DNA of 64,000 bases from Cupriavidus oxalaticus (GTDB lineage Bacteria > Pseudomonadota > Gammaproteobacteria > Burkholderiales > Burkholderiaceae), in NCBI RefSeq assembly GCF_004768545.1, contig NZ_CP038635.1, positions 3,435,501 through 3,499,500 of the forward strand, in the 5' to 3' direction. The notes beneath the pieces are model-generated. The model did no database searches. It saw only the letters and a program-made list of their open reading frames with translations, and was not told the DNA's origin. The translations under genes were made by a program, and so were the position numbers. Positions 41,627 to 49,039 of this stretch are shown here, one piece after another (the first letter of the stretch is position 1; each line of letters opens with the position of its first letter).

Positions 41627-42006
41627 CGTTTGCAGGCCTGCCCGGGCGCTGACGGCGCGCGGTATACGCCCACGTATACGCCCGTGTCCCGGCGCCTCAC
41701 CGCTGCGATCGCCGCAACGGTCTTGACGATGGTTTTTATATTGTTTACGTATGTAAACATAGTAGTAGTAGGTAAACCAGCCGCCGCCCCGTGGATAAGT
41801 CACCTTTCCTCTTTTGCTTCAAGGACTTGCAAGAAAGATAACCACGGTGCCAGCGCACCCGTATACCGGGATAGCCAGGCCCTTGCGTATACGTGCACGC
41901 CAACCGCGTGACGGTTGTTCGTATACGTCCCACAGCGCACCCCCAGGCGGGGCACAGCTTGTCCGGCGAGTTATCCCCAGGCGCGGGCGCAGATGTCCAC
42001 AGCAGC
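41627..42006. other. Convergent intergenic region with repeated CGTATACG sites
   Basis: 380 bases between the ends of tag and the cation efflux gene, with no convincing protein gene. It holds five GTATAC hexamers (41662, 41674, 41861, 41887, 41921), three of them within the 8-base palindrome CGTATACG, and a sixth just inside the efflux gene (42034). It also has TGTTTAC-GTAT-GTAAACA (41742-41759), an inverted repeat CAACCG-N5-CGGTTG (41901-41917) and two DnaA-box-like sites (41791-41799 and 41971-41979). Base composition is more A/T-rich than its surroundings near 41720-41770. Confidence 0.6.
41742..41759. promoter_or_regulatory. Orphan operator-like palindrome TGTTTAC-GTAT-GTAAACA
   Basis: Perfect 7-bp arms with a 4-base centre, in an A/T-rich island after TTGACG (41723-41728). 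The form is like TetR-family or helix-turn-helix operators, but no gene starts downstream on either strand. Confidence 0.45.
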
Positions 42007-42975
42007 CTAGCCGGCGGCGGCCGTCCTGGCGGCGTATACCGGATCGACGTGCGTCATCACGTTGAGCACCTGGTGATGCTCGAGCGCGCGGCGCCGTGCC
42101 TCGACGGCGATCGCATGGCCTTGCGCCACGCTCAGGGAGCCGTCGATCTCCAGATGGACGTCGACCAGCACCTGATCGCCCATCTTGCGCGTGCGCAGGT
42201 CATGCAGGCCGTGCACGCCCGGCGTGCCGAGCAGGGTCGCCTCGATTGCCGCGACGGTTTCCTCGTCCGCGGCGCGGTCCATCAGGTCGTTGAGCGCATC
42301 CCAGCCAAAGCGCAGGCCCATGCGCGCCACCATCAGCCCGACCACGATCGCCGCTACCGGATCCAGCATGTGGTAGCCGAGCAGGTTGCCGCCGATGCCC
42401 AGCGCCACCACCAGCGACGAGGCCGCGTCGGAGCGCGCATGCCAGGCATTGGCGACCAGCATGCCGGAACGCACGCGCCGCGCCACCGCCAGCATGTAGC
42501 GGAACAGCAGTTCCTTGGAAACCAGCGTGGCCAGCGCCACCCACAGCGCCAGCGCCTGCACCGGCTGGGCGCCGCCCGGGTGCTGCAGCTTGCCCACCGC
42601 GGCCCACAGCATGCCCGCGCCGACCGCCAGCAGCAGCGCGCCCAGCGCCAGTGACGCCGCGGTTTCGAAGCGCAGGTGGCCATACTGGTGGTCCGCGTCG
42701 GGATCCTTGCGGCTTTGCCACGCCGCCAGCAGCACCACGAAGTCGGAGAGCAGGTCGGACAGCGAATGCACCGCGTCGGCCAGCAGCGCCTGCGAGCCGG
42801 CTACCACGCCCGCGACGCCCTGCGCAGCGGTCAACCCGATATTGACCGCCACGCTGACAAGCGTGCTGCGCCGGCCTGCGCGGTGGCGGGCGTCGGCTTC
42901 GGCCGCGGTCGCGGCGGAGGCGTCGTCAGGCAGGCCGGGGCCGAAGCCAAAGCGTTTTTCGGATTCCGATTCCAT
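42007..42975 (-). CDS. Cation diffusion facilitator (CDF) transporter
   Basis: 322 residues with about six membrane helices. Metal-binding motifs of the family are seen: LLADAVHSLSDLLSDFVVLLA (helix 2, HxxxD) and NAWHARSDAASSLVVALG (helix 5, HxxxD). A cytoplasmic C-terminal domain (about 215-300) follows with DVHLEIDGSLSVAQGHAIA. It probably exports Zn2+, Fe2+ or a similar metal. The ATG at 42975 has no ribosome site; TATAGT lies six bases upstream on the coding strand, so the mRNA may be leaderless. Confidence 0.92.
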   Translation of the reverse strand: MESESEKRFGFGPGLPDDASAATAAEADARHRAGRRSTLVSVAVNIGLTAAQGVAGVVAGSQALLADAVHSLSDLLSDFVVLLAAWQSRKDPDADHQYGHLRFETAASLALGALLLAVGAGMLWAAVGKLQHPGGAQPVQALALWVALATLVSKELLFRYMLAVARRVRSGMLVANAWHARSDAASSLVVALGIGGNLLGYHMLDPVAAIVVGLMVARMGLRFGWDALNDLMDRAADEETVAAIEATLLGTPGVHGLHDLRTRKMGDQVLVDVHLEIDGSLSVAQGHAIAVEARRRALEHHQVLNVMTHVDPVYAARTAAAG

Positions 42976-43097
42976 CGCGCGACTATAGCCCAGGATACGC
43001 CGGCGCCCCACCGCATTCCCCGACGGCCCTGCGTCGCCTGTTTCGTGCCGATTTCGTAACAGCGCTGGCGAAGTCCCGGCGACGCCCTTACCGTAGT

Positions 43098-43121
43098 CAT
43101 TGACCGGCATGCCGGTCAATG
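43098..43121. promoter_or_regulatory. 24-bp perfect palindrome at the ribosome site of a small gene
   Basis: CATTGACCGGCA and its exact reverse complement meet without spacer. It ends one or two bases before AAGGAGG of the gene at 43139. It could be a repressor operator or, in the mRNA, a hairpin next to the ribosome site. Confidence 0.6.
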
Positions 43122-43138
43122 CAAGGAGGGCCCCTACG

Positions 43139-43390
43139 ATGGCGATTCGGTCACTTGCTTCGCACAGCACGTCGCAACTGCGCCGCCTGGTCGGCCAGAT
43201 GCAGGCGGAAGTCGATGCACTGGAACAACTGTCCACTGCCGATGCCGATGCGCAAAGCCGGCTCGGCTATGCCACCGCGCGACTGCGCGACGGCATCGAG
43301 GCCGTGGAAGACGCGCTGCAGTCGCTGCGCGCGCTGCAACAGGTACGGCCTTCGGCGATGAAGGCCAGGCGGCCGACGCGGGTGGCTTAG
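43139..43390 (+). CDS. Small hypothetical protein with coiled-coil pattern
   Basis: 83 residues. The sequence QLRRLVGQMQAEVDALEQLS and ATARLRDGIEAVEDALQSLRALQQV has leucines and charged residues at heptad-like spacing, so a helical hairpin or coiled coil is likely. No family is recognised. A strong AAGGAGG (43122-43128) precedes the ATG at 43139 by ten bases, directly after a 24-bp palindrome. Cytoplasmic; function unknown. A run of KARRPTRVA-like basic residues ends the protein. Confidence 0.65.
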   Translation: MAIRSLASHSTSQLRRLVGQMQAEVDALEQLSTADADAQSRLGYATARLRDGIEAVEDALQSLRALQQVRPSAMKARRPTRVA

Positions 43391-43405
43391 GACGACAGAC
43401 GTCTC

Positions 43406-43431
43406 TGCTTCGACTCAGTGCTTCGACTCAG
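43406..43431. repeat. Perfect 13-bp tandem duplication
   Basis: TGCTTCGACTCAG occurs twice in a row (43406-43418 and 43419-43431), in the spacer after the small gene at 43139. Probably a slippage product. Confidence 0.8.
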
Positions 43432-43621
43432 CACGATTGCCTGCAGCAGGCGCACCCCGCGCGTGCCCGTCATGCGGCGCGCCCTCATCAAACCATTCAA
43501 TCGACCGCAGAAAAGATTGAATTCTGCCGAACAGTCCCCGCTGCTAGAGTGCCCCATGCCACCCGGGCCGGAAGCCAGGCCACCGGGCCGGCTATTCCAA
43601 GACACAAGCGAGGAGACTTTG

Positions 43622-43996
43622 ATGACGAAACGCGTACTGGTGACCGGCGCCTTGTTGGCTGCCGTGTTCGTCGCCGGGCAGGCAGGCGCCCAGCAACAGC
43701 CGCAGGCACAGCCGGCGCAACCGGCCCAACCGGCCCAACCGGCGCAGCCACAGAAGCCGATGACCGCCCAGGAAATGAAGGCGGCGTTCGCGGAAAAATT
43801 CAAGGCTGCCGATACCGACAACGACGGCAAGCTGACCCGCCAGGAAGCCGAAGCCGGCATGCCCGAGGTGGCGAAGAACTTCGACAAGATCGACCGCAAG
43901 AAGACCGGCTATGTCACGCAGAAGCAGGTCGGCTCTTACGCTGTCGCCAAGGCCAAGCAGCGCAAGACGGCTCAGGACCCCAGTTCGCTGAACTAA
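43622..43996 (+). CDS. Small secreted EF-hand protein
   Basis: 124 residues. A signal peptide ends near residue 23 (GQAGAQ); a low-complexity Gln/Ala/Pro run (AQPAQPAQPAQP) follows. One canonical EF loop DTDNDGKLTRQE (about residues 64-75) and one degenerate loop DRKKTGYVTQKQ (about 89-100) are seen. GAGGAG lies eight bases before the ATG. It shares the FKAAD-DGxLT-AEAxAGMP pattern with the larger EF-hand protein at 13937, so they are probably related. A strong terminator follows. Confidence 0.85.
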   Translation: MTKRVLVTGALLAAVFVAGQAGAQQQPQAQPAQPAQPAQPAQPQKPMTAQEMKAAFAEKFKAADTDNDGKLTRQEAEAGMPEVAKNFDKIDRKKTGYVTQKQVGSYAVAKAKQRKTAQDPSSLN

Positions 43997-44034
43997 AGAC
44001 GGCCGATCCGGGTTCCCCTTTAGGGAACCTCCAA

Positions 44035-44075
44035 AGAAAAAACGCACGGCATCGTGAGATGCCGTGCGTTTTTTT
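44035..44075. terminator. Bidirectional intrinsic terminator
   Basis: A 13-bp perfect stem AACGCACGGCATC (44041-44053) / GATGCCGTGCGTT (44058-44070), with T-runs on both strands (plus 44069-44075, and AAAAAA at 44037-44042 giving T's on minus). It ends the EF-hand gene rightwards and the tRNA gene leftwards. Confidence 0.9.
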
Positions 44076-44086
44076 ACAAGAAATCC

Positions 44087-44162
44087 TGGTGGACCGAAGG
44101 AGGATCGAACTCCCGACCTCTGCATTGCGAACGCAGCGCTCTCCCAGCTGAGCTATCGGCCC
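44087..44162 (-). tRNA. tRNA-Ala (anticodon CGC)
   Basis: On the minus strand a full 76-base cloverleaf reads GGGCCGATAGCTCAGCTGGG ... TCGGTCCACCA. The acceptor stem pairs GGGCCGA with TCGGTCC and includes the G3-U70 wobble that marks alanine tRNAs. The anticodon loop is TTCGCAA, anticodon CGC (codon GCG). The T-loop GTTCGATCC is present and the CCA end is encoded. It lies 74 bases after the soxB stop on the same strand and ends at a bidirectional terminator. Confidence 0.97.
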
Positions 44163-44236
44163 GTCGCGGACGATTGTAGCCTACTTCGGCAGCGGCCTTC
44201 AATCCTCCCCGGCTGGCGTGAGGATACTGCACAACA

Positions 44237-45958
44237 TCAGGCGGCGATGCCCGCGTTGCCGTTCATCCCACGCACCGTGGGCTCGTTCAGCGGCCGCGCC
44301 GTGACTTCCTTCGTGCTGCGCAGCCACTGCGCCATCGCGTCCCAGACCGGCGCCCCGCCGGCCTCCCGCGCTTCCTCCGCCACCGGCGCCCAGCCCGCCA
44401 CCTTGTAGGTCTTGCCTGCCTCCAGCGGCTTGCCGGCCAGGCGCATGTCGGTGATGCGCTTGCCCATGCCGGCGGTGGGATCGATGGTGTACTGCAGGCC
44501 GCCGACGCGCACCATGTCGCCGCCCTGCTGGTAGTACGGGTCGGGGTTGAACAGGTTGTCGGCCACGTCTTCGAGGATGGTCTTGATGGTCTCGCCGCTC
44601 ATCGCCGTCACGGTCGTGTATGGGTAGGTGATGGCGGTCTGGTCCATCAGGTGTTCCATGGTGATGGCCTGGCCCGGCAGCAGCGTGGTGCCCCAGCGGA
44701 AACCCGGCGAGAACGCGATCTGCGCGCCCTGCACCTGCATCAGGCCGTCCAGGATCAGCTGGTCGAAGGTGCCGTTGAAATTGCCGCGGCGGTACAGCAG
44801 GCCTCGGTTGACGGCGAGGACTTCGCCGAGCTTCTGTTCGTACGGTGCCCGTACCTTCCTGATAAGCGCGTCCATGGCCGGATCGGCCGGCAGGTAGTTG
44901 GCGAACACCGGCAGCAGCCGGTAGCGGAAATCGGCTACCTTGCCGCCCTTTACGTCGAAATCCAGTACGCCGAGGAACTTGCCGTTGGAGCCGGCATTGG
45001 TCACCAGCGTGGTGCCGCCCGCGTTCTTCACCGCCACCGGCGCGGGAACGCCGTCATGGGTGTGGCCGCCGAGGATGGCGTCGAGCCCGCGTACGCGCGA
45101 GGCCAGCTTCAGGTCGACGTCCATGCCGTTGTGCGACAGCAGCACCACGGCCTGCGCGCCCTTGCCGCGCGCCGCGTCGATGACCTGCTGCAGGTTTTCT
45201 TCCTGGATGCCGAAGGTCCAGTCCGGCACGAAATAGCGCGGGTTGGCGATCGGCGTGTACGGGAAGGCCTGGCCGATGATGGCCACCGGCACGCCGTTGA
45301 TCTCGCGGATCACGTACGGATCGAACACCGGGTCGCCGAAGTCGTTGGTCTTGATGTTCTGTGCCAGGAAGGCGACCTTGCCCTTGAAGTCCTTGTCGAC
45401 GATTTCCTTGACGCGGTCCGCGCCGAGCGTCATTTCCCAGTGCGGCGTCATCACGTCGACACCGAGCGCCAGCGCCGCATCCACCATGTCCTGCCCCTTG
45501 GTCCACAGCGCCGTGGCCGAGCCCTGCCAGGTATCGCCGCCGTCGAGCAGCAGCGCGCCCGGCCGGCCCGCCTTGAGCCGCTTGACCAGCGTCGCCAGGT
45601 GCGCAAACCCGCCGACCTTGCCATAGCGTCGCGCGGCCTCGTTGAAATCGAGATAGGTGAACGCATGCGCCTGCGGCGTACCCGGGCGGATGCCGTAGTG
45701 GCGCAGCAGCGCCTCGCCGACCAGGTGCGGCGGCTTGCCGGCGTAGTCGCCGATGCCGAGGTTGACGCTGGGTTCGCGGAAGTACACCGGCCGCAGTTGC
45801 GCGTGGCAGTCGGTGAAATGCAGCAGGTGGACGTTGCCGAAGCGCGGCAGGTCGTACATCGACTCGGCGGCCTGCGCGGCGTGCGCGTCCTGGTGGGGGA
45901 AAGTCATGCCGCCGGCGCCGGCAATGGCCAGCACCTGCAGGAACTCGCGTCGGTTCAT
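44237..45958 (-). CDS. soxB: Thiosulfohydrolase SoxB
   Basis: 573 residues. A Tat-type leader starts MNRREFLQVLAIAGAGG. The metallophosphatase-like core has metal-binding motifs LLHFTDCHAQLRP (about 44-56), DGGDTWQGSATA (about 138-149), SHNGMDVD and GGHTHDG, followed by the 5'-nucleotidase C-terminal domain. SoxB carries two Mn ions and releases sulfate from the sulfur chain bound to SoxY. It is the last gene of the sox operon. AGGAC lies seven bases before the ATG at 45958. Confidence 0.97.
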   Translation of the reverse strand: MNRREFLQVLAIAGAGGMTFPHQDAHAAQAAESMYDLPRFGNVHLLHFTDCHAQLRPVYFREPSVNLGIGDYAGKPPHLVGEALLRHYGIRPGTPQAHAFTYLDFNEAARRYGKVGGFAHLATLVKRLKAGRPGALLLDGGDTWQGSATALWTKGQDMVDAALALGVDVMTPHWEMTLGADRVKEIVDKDFKGKVAFLAQNIKTNDFGDPVFDPYVIREINGVPVAIIGQAFPYTPIANPRYFVPDWTFGIQEENLQQVIDAARGKGAQAVVLLSHNGMDVDLKLASRVRGLDAILGGHTHDGVPAPVAVKNAGGTTLVTNAGSNGKFLGVLDFDVKGGKVADFRYRLLPVFANYLPADPAMDALIRKVRAPYEQKLGEVLAVNRGLLYRRGNFNGTFDQLILDGLMQVQGAQIAFSPGFRWGTTLLPGQAITMEHLMDQTAITYPYTTVTAMSGETIKTILEDVADNLFNPDPYYQQGGDMVRVGGLQYTIDPTAGMGKRITDMRLAGKPLEAGKTYKVAGWAPVAEEAREAGGAPVWDAMAQWLRSTKEVTARPLNEPTVRGMNGNAGIAA

Positions 45959-46014
45959 GTTCGTCCTGTGGATAAGTGCGTGCCGGTGGGCGCGTGGCGT
46001 CCGGCATCGCATCG

Positions 46015-46509
46015 CTATGGCTTCGCGTAACGCTCCAGCGCGGCCACGTCGTCTTCGAGCATCTCGCCCACTTCCTTCTGCACCACGCGCCCGCGCGCGT
46101 CGATCACGTACAGCTCGGGCAGGCCCTTGCGCTTGCCGAACACGGCCTGCAGCGCGGCGGAATCCATCGCTGCGGGAAAGGTGTAGCCGCGCTTCTTCAT
46201 GTATTCAGCGGCCTCGCGCGGGTCCTTGTCGATGCTGATGGCCAGCACCCGCAGCGGCGTGCCGCGCGTGCGCTCGTACAGCTTCTGCAGGCGCGGGTTC
46301 TGCATCGCGCAGAACGGGCACCACGAGGCCCAGTATTCGACCACCAGCGGCTTGCCGGCCAGCGTGTCGGCGCGCAGCGTGCGCCCGTCGAGCGTCTGCA
46401 CATCGGGCAGGCGCACGGTGTCGCCCACTTCCAGCGCGGCGGCGCCGCCGGCGGCGCAGGCCAGGCCAGCGGCCAGCAGCCAGCGCAGCAGGACGGCACG
46501 CGCGCGCAT
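46015..46509 (-). CDS. soxW: TlpA/SoxW-like periplasmic thioredoxin
   Basis: 164 residues. A signal peptide ends near residue 24 (GGAAAL). The redox site is WCPFC in VVEYWASWCPFCAMQNPRL (about 60-78), and a YVIDARGRVV strand completes the TlpA fold. It probably keeps Sox proteins such as SoxY reduced, or helps cytochrome maturation; the exact partner is inferred from its place between soxX and soxB. No ccdA/soxV electron donor gene is in the window. The stop is six bases from the soxB-side spacer. Confidence 0.85.
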   Translation of the reverse strand: MRARAVLLRWLLAAGLACAAGGAAALEVGDTVRLPDVQTLDGRTLRADTLAGKPLVVEYWASWCPFCAMQNPRLQKLYERTRGTPLRVLAISIDKDPREAAEYMKKRGYTFPAAMDSAALQAVFGKRKGLPELYVIDARGRVVQKEVGEMLEDDVAALERYAKP

Positions 46510-46514
46510 CGGGC

Positions 46515-47177
46515 TTACTGGTTGACGGGCGAGGCCGGGTCGAGCAGCAGCGCCATCACGTCGCGGATCTGGGCCTCGGTCAGGATGCCCTTGTGGCCGA
46601 AGCGCGGCATGTTGGAGCAGGCGGAGTAGGCGTTCGAATCCCAGATCTTGCCCCAGGTGTACTTGACCACTTCCTGCGAGTTGCCGCGCAGCTTGCCGTA
46701 CTGGTACAGCGACGGGCCGATATTGCCGAACGAGATCTCGGCCTTGGTCATCTGGTGGCAGGCGTAGCAGTTGCCGCCGTTGGTGCCGCCGACCTGGTCG
46801 GTGAACTGCATGCCGCGGCCGTTCTGGGCGACCTTCTCGCCTTCCTTCCAGTCGCCGAGCCAGTTGCTGTCGGCGGGATATTTGACCTGCTTGAGTTCGG
46901 CGGCCTCGATCTTCTTCGCCACCTTGCCAGGCACCTTGCTGCGGTCCGGGTACTGGCTGCAGGCCTGCTGCATGGCGTCCTGGTTCAAAACGCCTTCCAC
47001 GGTAGCGGGACCCCTGGAGGAGAACGAGTCCTCGATCAGGTGCTTCATGTCGGCGCTGCTGACGGCAGCGGGCTTTGTCTTGGCGGGACGGGCCCTGGTG
47101 TTGTCCTGCGCCTGCGCGCCGGTTGCCACCAGGGTAGCCAGCGCGGCGATGGCGAGTGCCTTGTATTGTCGTTGCAT
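46515..47177 (-). CDS. soxX: Sulfur-oxidising protein SoxX, cytochrome c
   Basis: 220 residues. A signal peptide ends near residue 23 (GAQAQ). One heme c motif CYACH (about 137-141) and the downstream NMPRFGHKGILT region giving the Met ligand fit SoxX. The protein is longer than the shortest SoxX owing to an N-terminal extension of about 80 residues. With SoxA it joins thiosulfate to SoxY by oxidation. Stop lies six bases before the soxW-like start. Confidence 0.94.
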   Translation of the reverse strand: MQRQYKALAIAALATLVATGAQAQDNTRARPAKTKPAAVSSADMKHLIEDSFSSRGPATVEGVLNQDAMQQACSQYPDRSKVPGKVAKKIEAAELKQVKYPADSNWLGDWKEGEKVAQNGRGMQFTDQVGGTNGGNCYACHQMTKAEISFGNIGPSLYQYGKLRGNSQEVVKYTWGKIWDSNAYSACSNMPRFGHKGILTEAQIRDVMALLLDPASPVNQ

Positions 47178-47196
47178 GTCGTCTCTCCCGTACTGG

Positions 47197-48024
47197 TCAG
47201 CGCTTCATCGCCGGGCCATCGTAGGTGCCGCCGTTGGCGTTCTTCGCCAGGAACATGGTCAGCGCGGTGATCACGTCCGAGCCATAGGCGGGTTCGGGAA
47301 AGCGTTGCTGGCGCAGGCAGTCGTACAGGCGGTGCTGCATCGAGCGAACCTCGCCCTGCGACACGCGGTAGGCGGGCCACGTGGTGTAGGCCGCCTGCGC
47401 GCCCTTGTCGGTGAGCAGGTTGGGCAGGTCCTGCAGGCGGATGCGCTGCCCGTCGACCGCGTGGCAGGTGGCGCAGGCAAAGTCATAGGCGCCGCCGCGG
47501 TAGAAGAACATCTTCTGGCCGAGGGCGTAGGTGCGCTTCTCTTCCGGATGGTTGAGTTGCACGTTCATCTTCGCGCCGCGCGATTCGCCGGTCAGATACG
47601 CAACCAGGCGTTCGATGTCGGACGGCTTGCCCGAGGCCGAGAACGGGTTCCTGGTCGCCTCTTCTTTCGTGAGACCCTGCAGCGTCACGCGGCACCAGGC
47701 CAGACGCTGCTCCAGGTCCATCACCTTGTTGGCGTCCTTGAAGTAGCGCGGCAGCTCGGCGTAGGCGCCCTTGGTCACGCCCGGGCCCTTGCCCAGGTCG
47801 CATTGCTCGAGCGAGGCGTTCTTCGGGCCGGCCGGCTTTTTCCACAGCTCTTCGCCGGCGGCTTCCCACAGCTCGGCGGGATTGCCTTCGGCCAGCATCT
47901 GGCGGTACTTGGCGATTTCATCGGCGGTGCTGCCCTGCGCATGCACGGCGACAGCGCCCGCGGCCGCCGCGGTGGCGGCCAGGGCCAGCGCAGCGCGCCG
48001 GGCCAGGCTTCGGATCGGTTTCAT
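47197..48024 (-). CDS. soxA: Sulfur-oxidising protein SoxA, cytochrome c
   Basis: 275 residues with a signal peptide ending near residue 31. Only one heme motif is present, CATCH (about 183-187); where di-heme SoxA proteins have a first CxxCH, this one has single cysteines (EQCDLGKGPG, LAWCRV) that may form a disulfide. The heme-ligand cysteine is seen in YDCLRQQRFPEP (about residue 234). It is thus the mono-heme type. SoxXA carries out the first step of thiosulfate oxidation. It lies 19 bases before soxX. Confidence 0.94.
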   Translation of the reverse strand: MKPIRSLARRAALALAATAAAAGAVAVHAQGSTADEIAKYRQMLAEGNPAELWEAAGEELWKKPAGPKNASLEQCDLGKGPGVTKGAYAELPRYFKDANKVMDLEQRLAWCRVTLQGLTKEEATRNPFSASGKPSDIERLVAYLTGESRGAKMNVQLNHPEEKRTYALGQKMFFYRGGAYDFACATCHAVDGQRIRLQDLPNLLTDKGAQAAYTTWPAYRVSQGEVRSMQHRLYDCLRQQRFPEPAYGSDVITALTMFLAKNANGGTYDGPAMKR

Positions 48025-48113
48025 GGGGCTTCTCCTCGCGGCCGCGCCTTTCGGGACGGGCCGCTTTTTCTAGCTTCTTCTCTTGTCTTGCCGTCAGGCA
48101 GCGCCAGCCCGGC

Positions 48114-48578
48114 TCAGGGCTTGATATAGGCGTAGCCTTCCTCGGCTTGCAGGCGGGCGATCTCGACCACGCCGGCCTGTACTACCTTTGCTTCCATCAA
48201 CAGCTGCGATTCGGTAATCCTGCGCGCGGTCAGCGTATTGCGGCACACGCGGAACTCCACGCCTTCGGCGGCCAGCGCGCCCACCGGGCTCTCAAAGCTG
48301 TTGCCGCGCGCATCCTTGGCACCTTCGACCAAAAAATCGATGCCATAGCCGAACGCGACCACCACGATCTTGGTGCCGGGGGCGCCATTCAGGTGGTTGC
48401 GCAGGTTGCCCATCGCGCGCACCGCCTGGTCGATGCCTTCCGACAGCTGGTACACCACCTTCACGCGCCCGCCCTTGCCGGCACCGGCCTGCGCCGGCTG
48501 GCCGGACTGTGCAGAGGCCTTGGCCGCCAGGCCGATGGCTGCCAGCGCCGCCGATGCTCGAATAAATGCTCGCCGCAT
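48114..48578 (-). CDS. DsrE-family periplasmic protein of the sox cluster
   Basis: 154 residues. A signal peptide ends near residue 23 (AKASAQ). The body is a DsrE/F-like fold: VKVVYQLSEGIDQAVRAMGNLRNHLNG then KIVVVAFGYGIDFLV, and a cysteine in VEFRVCRNTL (about residue 112). DsrE-type proteins carry sulfur or bind it, but the role of this secreted type in sox clusters is not established. It lies between soxZ and soxA on the same strand. Confidence 0.85.
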   Translation of the reverse strand: MRRAFIRASAALAAIGLAAKASAQSGQPAQAGAGKGGRVKVVYQLSEGIDQAVRAMGNLRNHLNGAPGTKIVVVAFGYGIDFLVEGAKDARGNSFESPVGALAAEGVEFRVCRNTLTARRITESQLLMEAKVVQAGVVEIARLQAEEGYAYIKP

Positions 48579-48673
48579 AATGCTCCTTCCGGCCGGGTCC
48601 GTCCCGGCATTCCGCCCCGAACCTTAGCAGAGGACGACGCGGCGTGCCGGCAACATGCCGGCATCGGTCGGCC

Positions 48674-48985
48674 TCAGGCGATGGTCGCTTCGTCGGTGCG
48701 CTTGTCGCCCTTGTTGTCGATCCAGGTCACCGCGACCTTGTCGCCCTTGGCGCCGCCCTTGAACTTGAAGTTCAGGAACGGGTCCTTGGACACCGCCGGC
48801 CCGAACTGGGCGCGGAACACTTCCTTGCCCTTGCACTGGGCGGTCACGGTCTGGATATGCCAGGCCGGGATGACCTTGCCGGACGCGTCCTTGCGCTGGC
48901 CGGTCTCCATGTCGTGCTTCATCAGGATCTTTACATCAACCACGCCGCCGTTCTCGGTGGCGCGTACGCGCATCGGGTCTGCCAT
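48674..48985 (-). CDS. soxZ: Thiosulfate oxidation carrier complex protein SoxZ
   Basis: 103 residues, no signal peptide, as usual because SoxZ is exported together with SoxY. Family sequence: MRVRATENGGVVDVKILMKHDMETG at the N terminus and FRAQFGPAVSKDPFLNFKF near the middle. It pairs with SoxY to form the carrier of sulfur intermediates. It follows soxY after 54 bases. Confidence 0.96.
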   Translation of the reverse strand: MADPMRVRATENGGVVDVKILMKHDMETGQRKDASGKVIPAWHIQTVTAQCKGKEVFRAQFGPAVSKDPFLNFKFKGGAKGDKVAVTWIDNKGDKRTDEATIA

Positions 48986-49039
48986 GTGTTTCTCCGGTTG
49001 CAGTTGGCGGGAATCTCGGTAACGGGGCGAGTGTCGGCG

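Noticed and set aside
41630..41911. 93-codon frame with a membrane-like segment in the tag/CDF spacer
   Set aside because: The hydrophobic stretch comes from the A/T-rich palindrome segment, the start has no ribosome site and the rest has no family resemblance.
41791..41979. Chromosome origin suggested by two DnaA-box-like sites
   Set aside because: Only two imperfect boxes, no dnaA, dnaN or parAB genes nearby and no long A/T-rich unwinding element.
43406..43431. Tandem duplication read as the start of a CRISPR array
   Set aside because: Only two directly adjacent 13-base copies with no spacers and no cas genes in the window.
44087..44162. tRNA-Ala gene as an integration site of a genomic island
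   Set aside because: No integrase, no repeated tRNA 3' end and ordinary resident genes on both sides.
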